In this document: piece after piece, positions 1 to 12,217 of the stretch
Numbering within the stretch: the stretch's first letter is position 1
Layout: each line of letters begins with the position of its first letter
Program-made: the position numbers and the translations under genes
The notes under the pieces: generated by a model
Told to the model about the DNA's origin: nothing
Database searches by the model: none
What the model saw: only the letters and a program-made list of their open reading frames with translations
NCBI GenBank assembly: GCA_902796775.1
Contig: CADBQK010000076.1
Span: 1 to 20,396, forward strand
Length of the DNA stretch: 20,396 nt
Origin: an uncultured Lachnospiraceae bacterium
GTDB lineage: Bacteria > Bacillota_A > Clostridia > Lachnospirales > Lachnospiraceae
Reading direction: 5' to 3'

Positions 1-3000
1 TCTTCAAAAGATGCCTCATCAGAGAAATCGCTTTCATCATTGATTACGATTTCTTCCAGGTTATCACCCAGAGAGGTCCCCAGAGTATCCTCTTCACCTG
101 TATCCTGCCAGGATGCAGCGTTTTCCACTCTGTCGTAACCTTCATAATCCCCGCCCAGAGCCATCTCATCTTCCATACCGATCACAGTATCATCCATCTC
201 GGAATCGATCTTCACAGAAAGATACCGTTTCATACCGGTTCCTGCAGGAATCAGCTTGCCCAGGATAACATTTTCCTTTAACCCGATCAGAGGATCGACC
301 TTCCCCTTAATGGCTGCATCTGTCAGCACTTTCGTCGTCTCCTGGAAGGAAGCGGCGGAAAGCCAGGAATTGGTAGCCAGGGATGCCTTGGTGATACCCA
401 GCATCATATGGGTGCCTGTTGCAGGCTCCATCCCCTGCTCAACCAGGTTTTCATTAACTTCGGCAAAATCCAGAGCATCGACAAGAGTGCCGGGAAGGAA
501 ATCCGTATCTCCCTTGGTATCGATATGGATCTTCTTCATCATCTGGCGGACAATAACCTCAATATGCTTGTCATTGATCTCAACACCCTGGTTGCGGTAT
601 ACCTTCTGCACTTCACGGATGATATAATCCTGTGCAGCACGTACGCCTCTGATACGGAGAATGTCATGCGGATTTACACTGCCTCGCGTAATGCTGTCAC
701 CAGCCTGGATCTCCTGTCCGTCTTCGACAAGAAGCTCAGAACGGAAGGGGATCGAGTAGGTCTTGGCATTGGCATCGCCATCCCCATTCGAAACGACAAC
801 CTCACGTTTTTTCTTGGACTCATGGACACTGACTGTCCCCCCGAACTCGGAAATAATCGCCAGACCTTTCGGTTTCCTGGCTTCAAAGAGCTCCTCTACA
901 CGAGGAAGACCCTGTGTAATATCCGATCCGGTTGCCACACCACCGGTATGGAAAGTACGCATTGTCAGCTGTGTACCCGGTTCGCCGATAGACTGTGCGG
1001 CAATAATACCTACTGCCTCACCAATCTGTACCGGCATGCCGGTCGCCAGATTCTGTCCATAGCACTTTGCGCAGATACCGACATGAGACCGGCAGGAAAG
1101 TGCTGTACGCACACGAACCCGCTGGATGCCTGCATCTTCGATCATAGAAGCTCTGGCAGAAGTGATCATATGATCGGCTTTCACGATGATCTCCCCAGTC
1201 TGAGGATCAGCAATATCGTCAGCAGCATAACGGCCGGCAATCCTGTCGGAAAGCTTCTCAAGCACGATCTCATTCTTATCTTCGATTACTGTCAAAGCTT
1301 CGATCCACATACCCGGAATCTTATCCATGCCTTCACAGCAATCATTCTCGCGAATAATCAGATCCTGGGATACATCAACCAGACGCCTGGTCATATATCC
1401 GGAGTCCGCTGTACGCAGAGCGGTATCAGAAAGGCCCTTTCGTGCACCATGCGCGGAGATGAAATATTCCAGAACATCCAGACCCTCTCTGAAGTTGGAC
1501 TTGATAGGAAGCTCAATTGCACGCCCCTGGGTATCCGACATAAGGCCTCGCATTCCGGCAAGCTGTTCAATCTGCTTATCGGAACCTCGGGCACCGGAAT
1601 CCGCCATCATGTTGATGTTGTTATAGCGGTCCATATGGGACTTGAGCGCAGCAGAAACTTCCTTCTGGCATTCATTCCAGACATCGATGACAGATTTGTA
1701 CCTGCCTTCATCTGAGAGCAGACCACGGCGGAATGCGTTGGAGATCGTTTCGACCTTGTTTTCCGCCTGCGCTACAAGCTCCTCTTTTTCAGGCGGTACT
1801 GTCATATCGGAGATCGATACGGAAATACCGCTGATCGTAGAGTACTTGTAGCCGGTTGCCTTAATATAATCCAGTACCTCAGCTGTACGGGTCGCCCCGT
1901 GAATGCTGATGCACTTATTGATGATCTTCTTAAGCTCTCCCTTTTTGACCAGGAAGTTGATCTCAGGAACCAGATCATTCTCCGGGTCAGACCTGTCTAC
2001 AAATCCCAGGTCCTGGGGGATCCCTTCATTAAACAGGAAGCGGCCCAGTGTGGATTTGACCACACGGCTCTTTTCCTCACCGTTTATTATCCCTTCCACA
2101 CGTACACGGATCGGCTCCTGAAGGGTAATATCATGGTTTGTATAAGCCAGCAATGCTTCACTTACACTCTTGAAATACCTTTCATGCCCTTCTTCGCATT
2201 CTCCCCTGCTTCCGGGTCTCTCCAGAGTCAGGTAATAAATACCAAGAACCATGTCCTGGGTAGGAACGGTTACGGGTGCGCCGTCTGACGGCTTCAGGAG
2301 GTTATTCGGAGAAAGCAGGATAAACCGGCACTCACCTTGTGCCTCAACAAAGAGAGGTACATGGACTGCCATCTGGTCTCCATCAAAGTCCGCGTTAAAC
2401 GCGGTACAGGCCAGCGGATGCAGTTTGATTGCCTTGCCCTCAACCAGTACAGGCTCAAAAGCCTGGATGCCCAGTCGGTGCAGAGTAGGTGCACGGTTGA
2501 GCATAACCGGATGCTCCCGGATCACATCTTCCAGTACATCCCATACCTCAGTCTGCAGACGCTCTACCATCCGCTTCGCAGATTTAATATTATGTGCCTT
2601 CCCCCGGGAGACAAGCTCCTTCATAACAAAGGGCTTAAACAGCTCGATCGCCATCTCTTTGGGAAGTCCGCACTGATAGATTTTCAGCTCCGGACCGACA
2701 ACGATAACGGAACGGCCTGAATAATCAACACGCTTGCCCAGCAGATTCTGACGGAAGCGCCCCTGCTTGCCCTTGAGCATGTCAGAAAGAGACTTCATCG
2801 CACGGTTGCCGGGACCTGTAACAGGCCTGCCGCGCCTTCCGTTATCGATCAGTGCATCTACTGCTTCCTGGAGCATGCGTTTCTCATTCCTGACAATGAT
2901 ATCGGGAGCGCCCAGCTCCAGAAGCCTTTTCAGACGATTGTTCCGGTTGATAATCCTGCGGTACAGATCGTTTAAGTCAGAGGTGGCAAATCTGCCACCG

Positions 3001-3764
3001 TCCAGCTGTACCATCGGACGAATATCCGGAGGAATGACCGGGATGACTGTCAGAATCATCCATTCCGGTTTATTAACGGAAGAACGGAAAGCTTCTACAG
3101 CTTCCAGTCTCTTGATGATCTTAGCCCGCTTCTGCCCGGTCGACTCAGCAAGCTCTTCCGAAAGTCTGGCTGCGGACTCATCCAGATCAATTGCCTGTAA
3201 GAGCTCGAGGATTGCCTCCGCTCCCATACCGACACGGAAATCCGGATCATCCGGATAATCCTGGCATGCTTTCTGATACTCTCTCTCCGTCAGGATATCC
3301 TTAACTGAGAAAGCAGTCCGGCCCGGATCCAGTACGATATAGGAAGCAAAGTACAGGACCTTCTCCAGGTTTTTCGGTGTCATATCAAGTATAAGACCCA
3401 TCCGGCTCGGGATCCCCTTGAAATACCAGATATGGGAAACCGGTGCGGCAAGCTCAATATGCCCCATCCGCTCGCGCCTGACACTTGATTTTGTCACTTC
3501 TACACCGCATTTGTCACATACAACGCCTTTATAACGGATCTTTTTGTATTTGCCGCAATGGCATTCCCAGTCCTTGCTGGGCCCAAAAATCTTCTCGCAG
3601 TAAAGACCGTCCTTTTCCGGTTTGAGTGTTCTGTAGTTGATCGTCTCCGGTTTTTTGACTTCGCCGTGAGACCACTGCCTGATCTTTTCAGGGGAGGCCA
3701 GCCCTATCCTGATCGCATCAAAGGTCAATGACTGAAAGGTTTCATTACCAACAGTTCCTGGCAT
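1..3764 (-). CDS. rpoC: RNA polymerase beta' subunit, C-terminus cut by window edge
   Basis: This is the largest subunit of RNA polymerase; with beta it forms the active-site cleft. The frame opens at ATG 3762-3764, preceded by an AAAGGAGTG Shine-Dalgarno, and stays open to the window start, giving 1254 codons. The N-terminal zinc site is visible (C68, C70, C83, C86). The catalytic NADFDGDQM motif, whose Asp residues hold Mg2+, is at residues 457-465. The second zinc cluster shows C891, C898 and C901, followed by [20 protein letters not shown] at about 915-934 leading into the trigger-loop region. After LIPAGTG the protein continues in a tail of more than 70 residues that is Asp/Glu-rich. The length suggests only a few residues are missing. 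It lies 15 nt downstream of rpoB and is surely co-transcribed with it. Identity is certain; only the exact C-terminus is unknown. Confidence 0.98.
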   Translation of the reverse strand, partial: MPGTVGNETFQSLTFDAIRIGLASPEKIRQWSHGEVKKPETINYRTLKPEKDGLYCEKIFGPSKDWECHCGKYKKIRYKGVVCDKCGVEVTKSSVRRERMGHIELAAPVSHIWYFKGIPSRMGLILDMTPKNLEKVLYFASYIVLDPGRTAFSVKDILTEREYQKACQDYPDDPDFRVGMGAEAILELLQAIDLDESAARLSEELAESTGQKRAKIIKRLEAVEAFRSSVNKPEWMILTVIPVIPPDIRPMVQLDGGRFATSDLNDLYRRIINRNNRLKRLLELGAPDIIVRNEKRMLQEAVDALIDNGRRGRPVTGPGNRAMKSLSDMLKGKQGRFRQNLLGKRVDYSGRSVIVVGPELKIYQCGLPKEMAIELFKPFVMKELVSRGKAHNIKSAKRMVERLQTEVWDVLEDVIREHPVMLNRAPTLHRLGIQAFEPVLVEGKAIKLHPLACTAFNADFDGDQMAVHVPLFVEAQGECRFILLSPNNLLKPSDGAPVTVPTQDMVLGIYYLTLERPGSRGECEEGHERYFKSVSEALLAYTNHDITLQEPIRVRVEGIINGEEKSRVVKSTLGRFLFNEGIPQDLGFVDRSDPENDLVPEINFLVKKGELKKIINKCISIHGATRTAEVLDYIKATGYKYSTISGISVSISDMTVPPEKEELVAQAENKVETISNAFRRGLLSDEGRYKSVIDVWNECQKEVSAALKSHMDRYNNINMMADSGARGSDKQIEQLAGMRGLMSDTQGRAIELPIKSNFREGLDVLEYFISAHGARKGLSDTALRTADSGYMTRRLVDVSQDLIIRENDCCEGMDKIPGMWIEALTVIEDKNEIVLEKLSDRIAGRYAADDIADPQTGEIIVKADHMITSARASMIEDAGIQRVRVRTALSCRSHVGICAKCYGQNLATGMPVQIGEAVGIIAAQSIGEPGTQLTMRTFHTGGVATGSDITQGLPRVEELFEARKPKGLAIISEFGGTVSVHESKKKREVVVSNGDGDANAKTYSIPFRSELLVEDGQEIQAGDSITRGSVNPHDILRIRGVRAAQDYIIREVQKVYRNQGVEINDKHIEVIVRQMMKKIHIDTKGDTDFLPGTLVDALDFAEVNENLVEQGMEPATGTHMMLGITKASLATNSWLSAASFQETTKVLTDAAIKGKVDPLIGLKENVILGKLIPAGTGMKRYLSVKIDSEMDDTVIGMEDEMALGGDYEGYDRVENAASWQDTGEEDTLGTSLGDNLEEIVINDESDFSDEASFE

Positions 3765-3779
3765 GAACGACACTCCTTT

Positions 3780-7646
<3,867 letters not shown>

Positions 7647-7691
7647 TTTTTCACACTCCCTGTAAACTAAACAGACGTGAATAAGGTTCTG

Positions 7692-7721
7692 AAAAATGGC
7701 AGCGCATAATTATCCATTTTT
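7692..7721 (-). promoter_or_regulatory. 5' hairpin of the rpoBC leader
   Basis: An 8-bp perfect stem (AAAAATGG pairing with CCATTTTT, 7692-7699 with 7714-7721) closes a 14-nt loop. It begins only about 6 nt after the predicted rpoB transcription start near 7727. Such 5'-terminal stem-loops often stabilise mRNA; that role is inferred. It has no T-tract on the minus strand, so it is not read as a terminator. Confidence 0.5.
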
Positions 7722-7733
7722 ACGCAGTATCTT

Positions 7734-7762
7734 ATAATAGCGCAAATGTCAAGCCTTGTCAA
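7734..7762 (-). promoter_or_regulatory. sigma-A promoter of rpoBC
   Basis: On the minus strand TTGACA (7757-7762), a 17-nt spacer and TATTAT (7734-7739) form a near-consensus vegetative promoter, with a start expected near 7727 and a leader of about 80 nt. A second TTGACA lies inside the spacer, in the repeat CTTGACAAGGCTTGACA, but it is only 7 nt from the -10 and cannot serve the same -10. This promoter separates rpoBC expression from the ribosomal protein genes upstream. Confidence 0.85.
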
Positions 7763-7832
7763 GCCCTGATTTTACCTGACATTGTCCTTTTATTAGATTC
7801 ATATATCTGACATCTCTATTCCGGCAGACAGT

Positions 7833-7858
7833 AAAACGGCCGGGAAAACCCGGCCGTT
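7833..7858 (-). terminator. intrinsic terminator after the YARHG gene
   Basis: A perfect 10-bp GC-rich stem (AACGGCCGGG with CCCGGCCGTT) has a 4-nt loop and is followed on the minus strand by a short TTTT run. It lies 65 nt past the stop codon of the YARHG-domain gene and upstream of the rpoB promoter, so it isolates rpoBC from read-through. Confidence 0.85.
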
Positions 7859-7923
7859 ATCAGATCGCTGGCAGATTCATCTCTGCCTTTCAACAGTCTG
7901 CTGCCCTTTCACTCTCTGAGGCA

Positions 7924-9435
7924 TTACCGACTGCTTTCGTACTCTTTGATCAGCATAATATTTGCTTTTTCATATTTATTAAAGACTGCTACGGTAAAAT
8001 CATCCGGTTCTACCGTACCACTGTACCAGGACTTGCTGTTAAAGTAAGCCTGCAGATTCGGATCTACGAATTTCCTTCCGCGGCGCGCATAGATCTCATT
8101 CCTGGCCACCATCAGCTGAAGTGCACTGAGTCCCTGCAGCTCGGACTTTGCCAGATAGCGGCTGTTGCTGCCCGGAAATACGTAATCAGATGTGAGAGAA
8201 TCATACGAGCTTTTGCTGAAGGAGGACGGCGATATGCCTGATGCAGCAGCAGAACCAGAAGAGGATGCTGCCTGCTGCCTGGCCTCTGCTGCAGCTCTTC
8301 CTGCTGCGGCTGAGGCTTCCTGCTGCATCTGCTGGCTCGTTACCTGTGCCTGTGCAGCTGCCGCATTGGAAACAGCCTGCTGGGTATCTGCTTTCTTCTG
8401 GATATCAGCGGAAGAAGAGACCGCCTGTGCAGCTTCCTGCCACTCCTTCAGTGCGCTGATCGCACCCGCATAATCATCATCAGCCTGCGCATCTTCCACC
8501 TTCTTTGCGTAGGTATCCATCTCCTTTTTCTGCTCATCCGTCACATATTTTTTGTCCATCTCCAGCTGCGCAACATCATTTTTCATTTCCTGAACTTTTT
8601 TGATATCTGCTGCTTTCAGAGCAGTCTCGAGGGAAGTCAGCTCTTTTTGCAGTTCCTCGATCTTGCCGTAATCATTATCCTTCTGAGCTTGTTCCAGAGA
8701 TTTCCTGAACTCATCATACTGCTTTTTGGTCTCGTCTGTAGACTCGTATTTCGCAAGAGTATCGTTTGCCGCCCGAATAAAGGCATCCAGGGAAGCCTTC
8801 CCGCTCTCAGCTTCGCCCAGCTTCTTCTCCACTTCCGGCCACTGAGCGTTCAGCTCTTTGATCTTGGAAACATCTCCTGCATCAATAGCTTCCTGGCACT
8901 GCTTGATAAAATCATCAAAATAGGAAGCTTCCGAACCCAGCACCGCGCCATCCAGCTTTTCCGTCTGGAAAGATGACACCCTCGCCTGGAAATCGGCAAC
9001 TGCTTTCTTATCAGCCTGGTTTTTGAATGCAAAGGCGCCGCCGCCTGCAGCTGCCAGCATCAAAATGACCGCCGCTGCCGCAAGACCTTTATGGCTCTTC
9101 TTTTTCTGGACGCTTCTGGTCGAGGAAGCCGCTGCAGCGACTCCAGGTAAAGGCGCATCCTCTTCGAGAGGCTCTCCCAGCCACTCACTTTCCTTTTCCT
9201 GCTCCCGTTTCTGTTTCCCTTTACGGTTCTCTTCCCTTCTGTTTTCCTTAGAACTGGTCTTCTCTTTTCTTTCTCTTTCCTCACGGCGCTTTTTCAGCTC
9301 TTCCTGCTTTTTTGCACGCCGCTCTGCCAGCTCCCTCTCCTGTCTCTCTATTTCCTCTATCTCTTTCTGATAGTCAAATTCTTCCTGCAGATCTGTCACT
9401 TCTTCTGCTTTTTTCTTAGCGTTGTCTTCGGCCAT
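7924..9435 (-). CDS. membrane-anchored coiled-coil protein with C-terminal YARHG domain
   Basis: A 503-aa protein of unknown function. Residues 1-90 are cytoplasmic-looking and extremely rich in Glu, Lys and Arg. One membrane segment (about 118-137, starting GLAAAAVILMLAAAGGG) would place the rest outside the cell (type II topology, inferred). Residues about 140-350 are helical and coiled-coil-like, then an Ala/Gln/Ser-rich linker runs to about 410. The last roughly 88 residues form a YARHG domain, with the signature as NEIYARRG at 446-453 and a following SWY. YARHG domains are found in extracytoplasmic proteins of Firmicutes and are thought to bind cell-wall or surface ligands; the ligand is not known. 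The start ATG at 9433-9435 has AGGGAGG 7 nt upstream. The gene is a single-cistron unit with its own promoter (9491-9520) and terminator (7833-7858), lying between rplL and rpoB. Confidence 0.9.
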   Translation of the reverse strand: MAEDNAKKKAEEVTDLQEEFDYQKEIEEIERQERELAERRAKKQEELKKRREERERKEKTSSKENRREENRKGKQKREQEKESEWLGEPLEEDAPLPGVAAAASSTRSVQKKKSHKGLAAAAVILMLAAAGGGAFAFKNQADKKAVADFQARVSSFQTEKLDGAVLGSEASYFDDFIKQCQEAIDAGDVSKIKELNAQWPEVEKKLGEAESGKASLDAFIRAANDTLAKYESTDETKKQYDEFRKSLEQAQKDNDYGKIEELQKELTSLETALKAADIKKVQEMKNDVAQLEMDKKYVTDEQKKEMDTYAKKVEDAQADDDYAGAISALKEWQEAAQAVSSSADIQKKADTQQAVSNAAAAQAQVTSQQMQQEASAAAGRAAAEARQQAASSSGSAAASGISPSSFSKSSYDSLTSDYVFPGSNSRYLAKSELQGLSALQLMVARNEIYARRGRKFVDPNLQAYFNSKSWYSGTVEPDDFTVAVFNKYEKANIMLIKEYESSR

Positions 9436-9490
9436 CTGAAAACCTCCCTATTCGCTTTTGAGCCCAATATATGTTACATATTTATTACAG

Positions 9491-9520
9491 ATTATAACGC
9501 AGTATGTATACCTCTGTCAA
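9491..9520 (-). promoter_or_regulatory. sigma-A promoter of the YARHG gene
   Basis: Exact consensus hexamers on the minus strand: TTGACA (9515-9520), an 18-nt spacer, TATAAT (9491-9496). It lies just past the rplL terminator and about 55 nt before the YARHG start codon. Both hexamers being perfect suggests strong vegetative expression. Confidence 0.85.
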
Positions 9521-9540
9521 TATTTTCGTAACTTAATGTC

Positions 9541-9579
9541 AAAAAAAGAGAGCTGTTCTGTATGAAGAACAGCTCTCTT
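9541..9579 (-). terminator. strong intrinsic terminator after rplL
   Basis: A perfect 14-bp stem (AAGAGAGCTGTTCT with AGAACAGCTCTCTT) with a 6-nt loop is followed on the minus strand by a run of seven T. It lies 38 nt past the rplL stop and ends the rplJ-rplL transcript before the YARHG promoter. Confidence 0.95.
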
Positions 9580-9616
9580 CCTGTTAACTCGTTTTGCGAA
9601 TGCATCAGAGAGTTTC

Positions 9617-9988
9617 TTACTTGATAGTAACAACTGCTCCTTCTGCCTCGAGCTTTGCCTTGAGTTCCTCTCCCTCTTCTTTGGAGACACCTTCCTTGAG
9701 TACTTTCGGAGCACTCTCGACTGCTTCCTTAGCTTCCTTCAGGCCAAGGCCGGTGATCTCACGGACAACCTTGATAACCTTGATCTTGTTAGGGCCGATA
9801 GAAGTAAGCTCTACATCAAACTCAGTCTTCTCTTCCTCAGCAGGGCCAGCTGCTGCAGCTGCTACGACAACACCTGCTGCTGCAGATACGCCAAACTCTT
9901 CCTCACAAGCCTTTACAAGCTCATTCAGCTCAAGAACGGATAACTCTTTAATCGCCTCAATAAATTCAGCTGTTGTTAACTTTGCCAT
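9617..9988 (-). CDS. rplL: 50S ribosomal protein L7/L12
   Basis: Acidic stalk protein of the large subunit (123 aa), which recruits and activates translation GTPases and is carried in multiple copies by L10. The N-terminal dimerisation domain (about 1-34) is followed by the Ala-rich hinge ([19 protein letters not shown]) and the C-terminal factor-binding domain, with the typical [20 protein letters not shown] segment. The start ATG has GGAGGG upstream. It lies 81 nt after rplJ, shares its L10-leader-controlled transcript, and is closed by the 9541-9579 terminator rather than leading into rpoB. Confidence 0.98.
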   Translation of the reverse strand: MAKLTTAEFIEAIKELSVLELNELVKACEEEFGVSAAAGVVVAAAAAGPAEEEKTEFDVELTSIGPNKIKVIKVVREITGLGLKEAKEAVESAPKVLKEGVSKEEGEELKAKLEAEGAVVTIK

Positions 9989-10069
9989 TGTATTTCCCTC
10001 CTATTAATATAGATATGAATGCGTACAAAGATACTCTGCCGCTTCTGACTAAATAAATGTCCTGTTTCT

Positions 10070-10564
10070 TTATGCTGCGTCGCCCTTGCTCTCTGCGATC
10101 TGATTGATAACACGAGCCAGGTTTGCAACCGGGGACTGCATGCTGCCAAACAGTCTTCCAAGAAGAATCTCTCTGGAAGGAATGCTGGCGATCTTCTCCA
10201 TAGCTGCTGCATCGTAGAATGTATTCTCTACAACACCGCCCTTGATCTCAAGGCTCTGCATAGTCTTGCCATTCTCCGCAAGGATCCTGGCAGGAGCTGT
10301 TGCATCATCCTTGCTGACAGCGATAGCAGTCGGGCCCTCAAGAAGTTCAGATACGCTTTCAAAAGGCGTACCCTGAATGGCTCTTTTGATCAAGGTGTTT
10401 TTGTATACCTTGTAAGTAACCTGTGCCTCCCTGAGCGCACGGCGAAGCTTTGTATCCTCATCAACTGTAATGCCGCGGTAATCCACCAGCACCAGCGACT
10501 GAGCATCCTGAAGAAGACTTGCAATCTCGTCAACGATCGGCTGTTTGATCTCAACCTTTGCCAT
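10070..10564 (-). CDS. rplJ: 50S ribosomal protein L10
   Basis: Base of the ribosomal stalk (164 aa). The N-terminal RNA-binding domain includes VLVDYRGITVDEDTKLRRAL and YKVYKNTLIKRAI; the C-terminal helix (about 135-160, ending ARVINQIAESKGDAA) is the docking site for L7/L12 dimers. The start ATG at 10562-10564 follows AAGGAGGTGTAAAGCGG. The L10-L12 complex is known to repress its own mRNA, and a matching leader and attenuator lie upstream at 10684-10833. rplL follows 81 nt downstream. Confidence 0.98.
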   Translation of the reverse strand: MAKVEIKQPIVDEIASLLQDAQSLVLVDYRGITVDEDTKLRRALREAQVTYKVYKNTLIKRAIQGTPFESVSELLEGPTAIAVSKDDATAPARILAENGKTMQSLEIKGGVVENTFYDAAAMEKIASIPSREILLGRLFGSMQSPVANLARVINQIAESKGDAA

Positions 10565-10597
10565 CCGCTTTACACCTCCTTAAATACTTGTATAAAC

Positions 10598-10671
10598 ATG
10601 AGCCGGTCCGGAGCATGGGCAGGCGCTTCACGTCTGCCTACACCCTGTGTCATGTCTGCGCATGGGCTCAT
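10598..10671 (-). other. structured spacer between attenuator and rplJ
   Basis: Past the attenuator, the leader can fold again: ATGAGCC (10665-10671 on the minus strand) can pair with GGCTCAT (10598-10604), closing about 60 nt that hold GGCAG/CTGCC and two copies of GCCCATGC. No protein-coding frame with a Shine-Dalgarno is apparent here. The purpose is unknown; it may shape access to the rplJ ribosome site. The pairings are short and could be accidental. Confidence 0.3.
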
Positions 10672-10683
10672 TTCTGCATGAAG

Positions 10684-10713
10684 AAAGCTTCCCTCAGACA
10701 TCTGAGGGAAGCT
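10684..10713 (-). terminator. attenuator terminator in the rplJL leader
   Basis: The stem AGCTTCCCTCAG/CTGAGGGAAGCT (12 bp, 4-nt loop, extendable to 13 bp) is followed on the minus strand by TTTCTTC. Its 5' arm (GCTTCCCTC) is complementary to GAGGGAAAGC in the L10 leader at about 10767-10776 with a single bulged A. Leader pairing can therefore act as an antiterminator that blocks this hairpin. Confidence 0.75.
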
Positions 10714-10766
10714 GCATATGCATTCATAAATACCGTCATCATGAAAGACATGATGAAAATATGTAT

Positions 10767-10833
10767 GCTTTCCCTCGGCAGGCGGCGTTAACCTTATGCC
10801 TGATGGCACCTGCTGTCTTAAGGTTCGCGTTCA
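10767..10833 (-). promoter_or_regulatory. L10 leader (ribosomal protein autoregulatory RNA)
   Basis: The transcript from the 10840-10868 promoter begins with a leader that has the known Firmicute L10-leader pattern. GACAGCAGGTGCC and GCCTGCCGAGGG can pair across a GGCATAAGGTTAACGCC core. In that family L10(L12)4 binds the leader and shifts folding toward the terminator. Here the trailing GAGGGAAAGC complements the terminator arm, which supports the mechanism. Recognition is by eye from motif and position; a covariance-model search for the L10 leader family would settle it. Confidence 0.75.
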
Positions 10834-10839
10834 AACGCT

Positions 10840-10868
10840 ACTATATCAGATAATACTTTTGCTGTCAA
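10840..10868 (-). promoter_or_regulatory. sigma-A promoter of rplJ-rplL
   Basis: Minus-strand TTGACA (10863-10868), 17-nt spacer, TATAGT (10840-10845), with a start predicted near 10833. It sits just past the rplA stop codon, so rplJL can be expressed separately from the rpmG-to-rplA unit, with a leader of about 270 nt. Confidence 0.85.
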
Positions 10869-10901
10869 CCGTATCCTGCTGCAAAATCCGAAAGCTTTAT
10901 A

Positions 10902-11594
10902 CTAGGAAAGCTTTGCAGGATTCACCTTAATGCCAGGGCCCATTGTCGTGCTGAGAGACACGCTCTTAAGATACTGGCCCTTTGCTGCTGCAGGTCTTGC
11001 CTTAACGATTGCAGCTACTAATGTCTGGAAGTTGTCCGTAATCATTTCATCCGTAAAGGAAGCCTTACCGATCGGGCAATGGATGATATTGGATTTATCA
11101 AGCCTGTACTCAATCTTACCAGCTTTAATTTCCTTTACAGCATTGGTAATATCATTGGTAACAGTGCCAGCCTTCGGATTCGGCATGAGGCCTTTAGGAC
11201 CAAGGATACGGCCCAGACGGCCAACGACTCCCATCATGTCCGGTGTGGCAACACAGACATCGAAATCCAGCCAGCCTTCCTTCTGGATCCTGGGGATGAG
11301 CTCCTCACCGCCGGTAAAATCAGCACCGGCCGCGATAGCTTCGTCCAGCTTCTCGCCCTTTGCGAATACAAGGACTCTGACACTCTTACCAGTTCCGTTC
11401 GGGAGAACAACAGCGCCTCTGACCTGCTGGTCAGCATGACGTCCATCAACACCCAGACGGAAATGAGCTTCAACTGTTTCATCAAACTTTGCGCTTGCTG
11501 TCTTCTTAAGAAGGGCAATCGCTTCACTTACTTCATAAAGATTGGTGCGGTCTACAAGCTTTGCAGACTCTGCATACCTTTTGCCTCGTTTCAT
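10902..11594 (-). CDS. rplA: 50S ribosomal protein L1
   Basis: Large-subunit stalk protein L1 (230 aa), which binds 23S rRNA near the E site and in many bacteria represses its own mRNA. The family signature is clear: [23 protein letters not shown], the [20 protein letters not shown] loop and a C-terminal [15 protein letters not shown]. The start ATG at 11592-11594 has AAGGAGGTT upstream. It lies 140 nt after rplK, and a hairpin (11607-11634) borders its ribosome site, a possible autoregulatory target. No terminator is seen after it, so transcription may run on into the rplJ leader. Confidence 0.98.
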   Translation of the reverse strand: MKRGKRYAESAKLVDRTNLYEVSEAIALLKKTASAKFDETVEAHFRLGVDGRHADQQVRGAVVLPNGTGKSVRVLVFAKGEKLDEAIAAGADFTGGEELIPRIQKEGWLDFDVCVATPDMMGVVGRLGRILGPKGLMPNPKAGTVTNDITNAVKEIKAGKIEYRLDKSNIIHCPIGKASFTDEMITDNFQTLVAAIVKARPAAAKGQYLKSVSLSTTMGPGIKVNPAKLS

Positions 11595-11606
11595 TTTAAC
11601 CTCCTT

Positions 11607-11634
11607 GTGGTCATATCGGGTATTACCCTTCCAC
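11607..11634 (-). promoter_or_regulatory. hairpin beside the rplA ribosome site, possible L1 operator
   Basis: On the minus strand GTGG...CCAC encloses a second stem (GGGT-AAT-ACCC), with an asymmetric internal loop: two bases on one side and GATATGA on the other. The AAGGAGG of rplA starts just one base after the outer stem. Known L1 mRNA targets are two short helices around an asymmetric loop that mimics 23S rRNA, so this is a plausible autoregulatory site. The assignment is inferred from shape and position only. A separate CGGGA/TCCCG hairpin lies further upstream at 11645-11659 and has no T-tract. Confidence 0.4.
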
Positions 11635-11700
11635 TTTTTTACTACGGGAAGCGCTCCCGCTTTCGTGAAGTTCTCTTTTTTATGATGTCCTCAGAAACTG

Positions 11701-11730
11701 TTTATAATCAACCGGTATGGTTTTGAACAA
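11701..11730 (-). promoter_or_regulatory. weak candidate internal promoter before rplA
   Basis: Minus-strand TTGTTC (11725-11730), an 18-nt spacer and TATAAA (11701-11706) fall just after the rplK stop. The match is moderate, and the main rpmG promoter can already serve rplA, so this may be chance. Confidence 0.25.
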
Positions 11731-11734
11731 TTCC

Positions 11735-12160
11735 TTAATCAACTACCTCAATGCCCATGCTCCTGGCAGTACCTGCGATCATGCTGGCAGCTGCCTCAAG
11801 GGTAGCGGCATTGAGATCGGGCATTTTTGTCTCAGCGATCTTGAGAACCTCATCTTTGGAGATCTTTGCGACCTTGTTCCTGTTAGGTTCACCGGATCCG
11901 GATTCGATCTTGCAGGCTTTCTTAAGAAGAACAGCGGCCGGAGGAGTCTTGGTAATGAAGGAGAAGCTTCTGTCATTATAAACGGTGATGACAACGGGAA
12001 TGATCATCCCCGGCTGGTCAGCCGTCCTTGCATTGAACTCCTTTGTAAACTGTACGATATTGACACCATGCTGTCCCAGTGCAGGGCCTACCGGCGGAGC
12101 CGGGGTTGCCTTTCCTGCGGGAATCTGTAATTTGATATACCCTGTTACTTTCTTTGCCAT
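11735..12160 (-). CDS. rplK: 50S ribosomal protein L11
   Basis: L11 (141 aa) binds the GTPase-associated centre of 23S rRNA. The N-terminal domain shows [28 protein letters not shown] with the conserved proline run, and the C-terminal RNA-binding domain contains [13 protein letters not shown] and [16 protein letters not shown] three codons upstream (12167-12169) is in frame but lies within the AGGAGGT Shine-Dalgarno (12168-12174). The ATG at 12158-12160, 7 nt from that site, is therefore the start. It follows nusG by 57 nt in the same transcription unit. Confidence 0.98.
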   Translation of the reverse strand: MAKKVTGYIKLQIPAGKATPAPPVGPALGQHGVNIVQFTKEFNARTADQPGMIIPVVITVYNDRSFSFITKTPPAAVLLKKACKIESGSGEPNRNKVAKISKDEVLKIAETKMPDLNAATLEAAASMIAGTARSMGIEVVD

Positions 12161-12217
12161 AGTTGGCACCTCCTAAAATGTGTGGTAATGTCGGAAATTT
12201 CCTCCCACTGCTGCCTG

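Noticed and set aside
8192..8473. Plus-strand frames opposite the YARHG gene rich in Ala, Cys and Leu
   Set aside because: They mirror the Ala/Gln/Ser-rich linker of the true gene and have no ribosome site.
10558..10853. Possible small genes in the rplA-rplJ gap on either strand
   Set aside because: The frames overlap the L10 leader and attenuator, lack ribosome sites and have no recognisable protein features.
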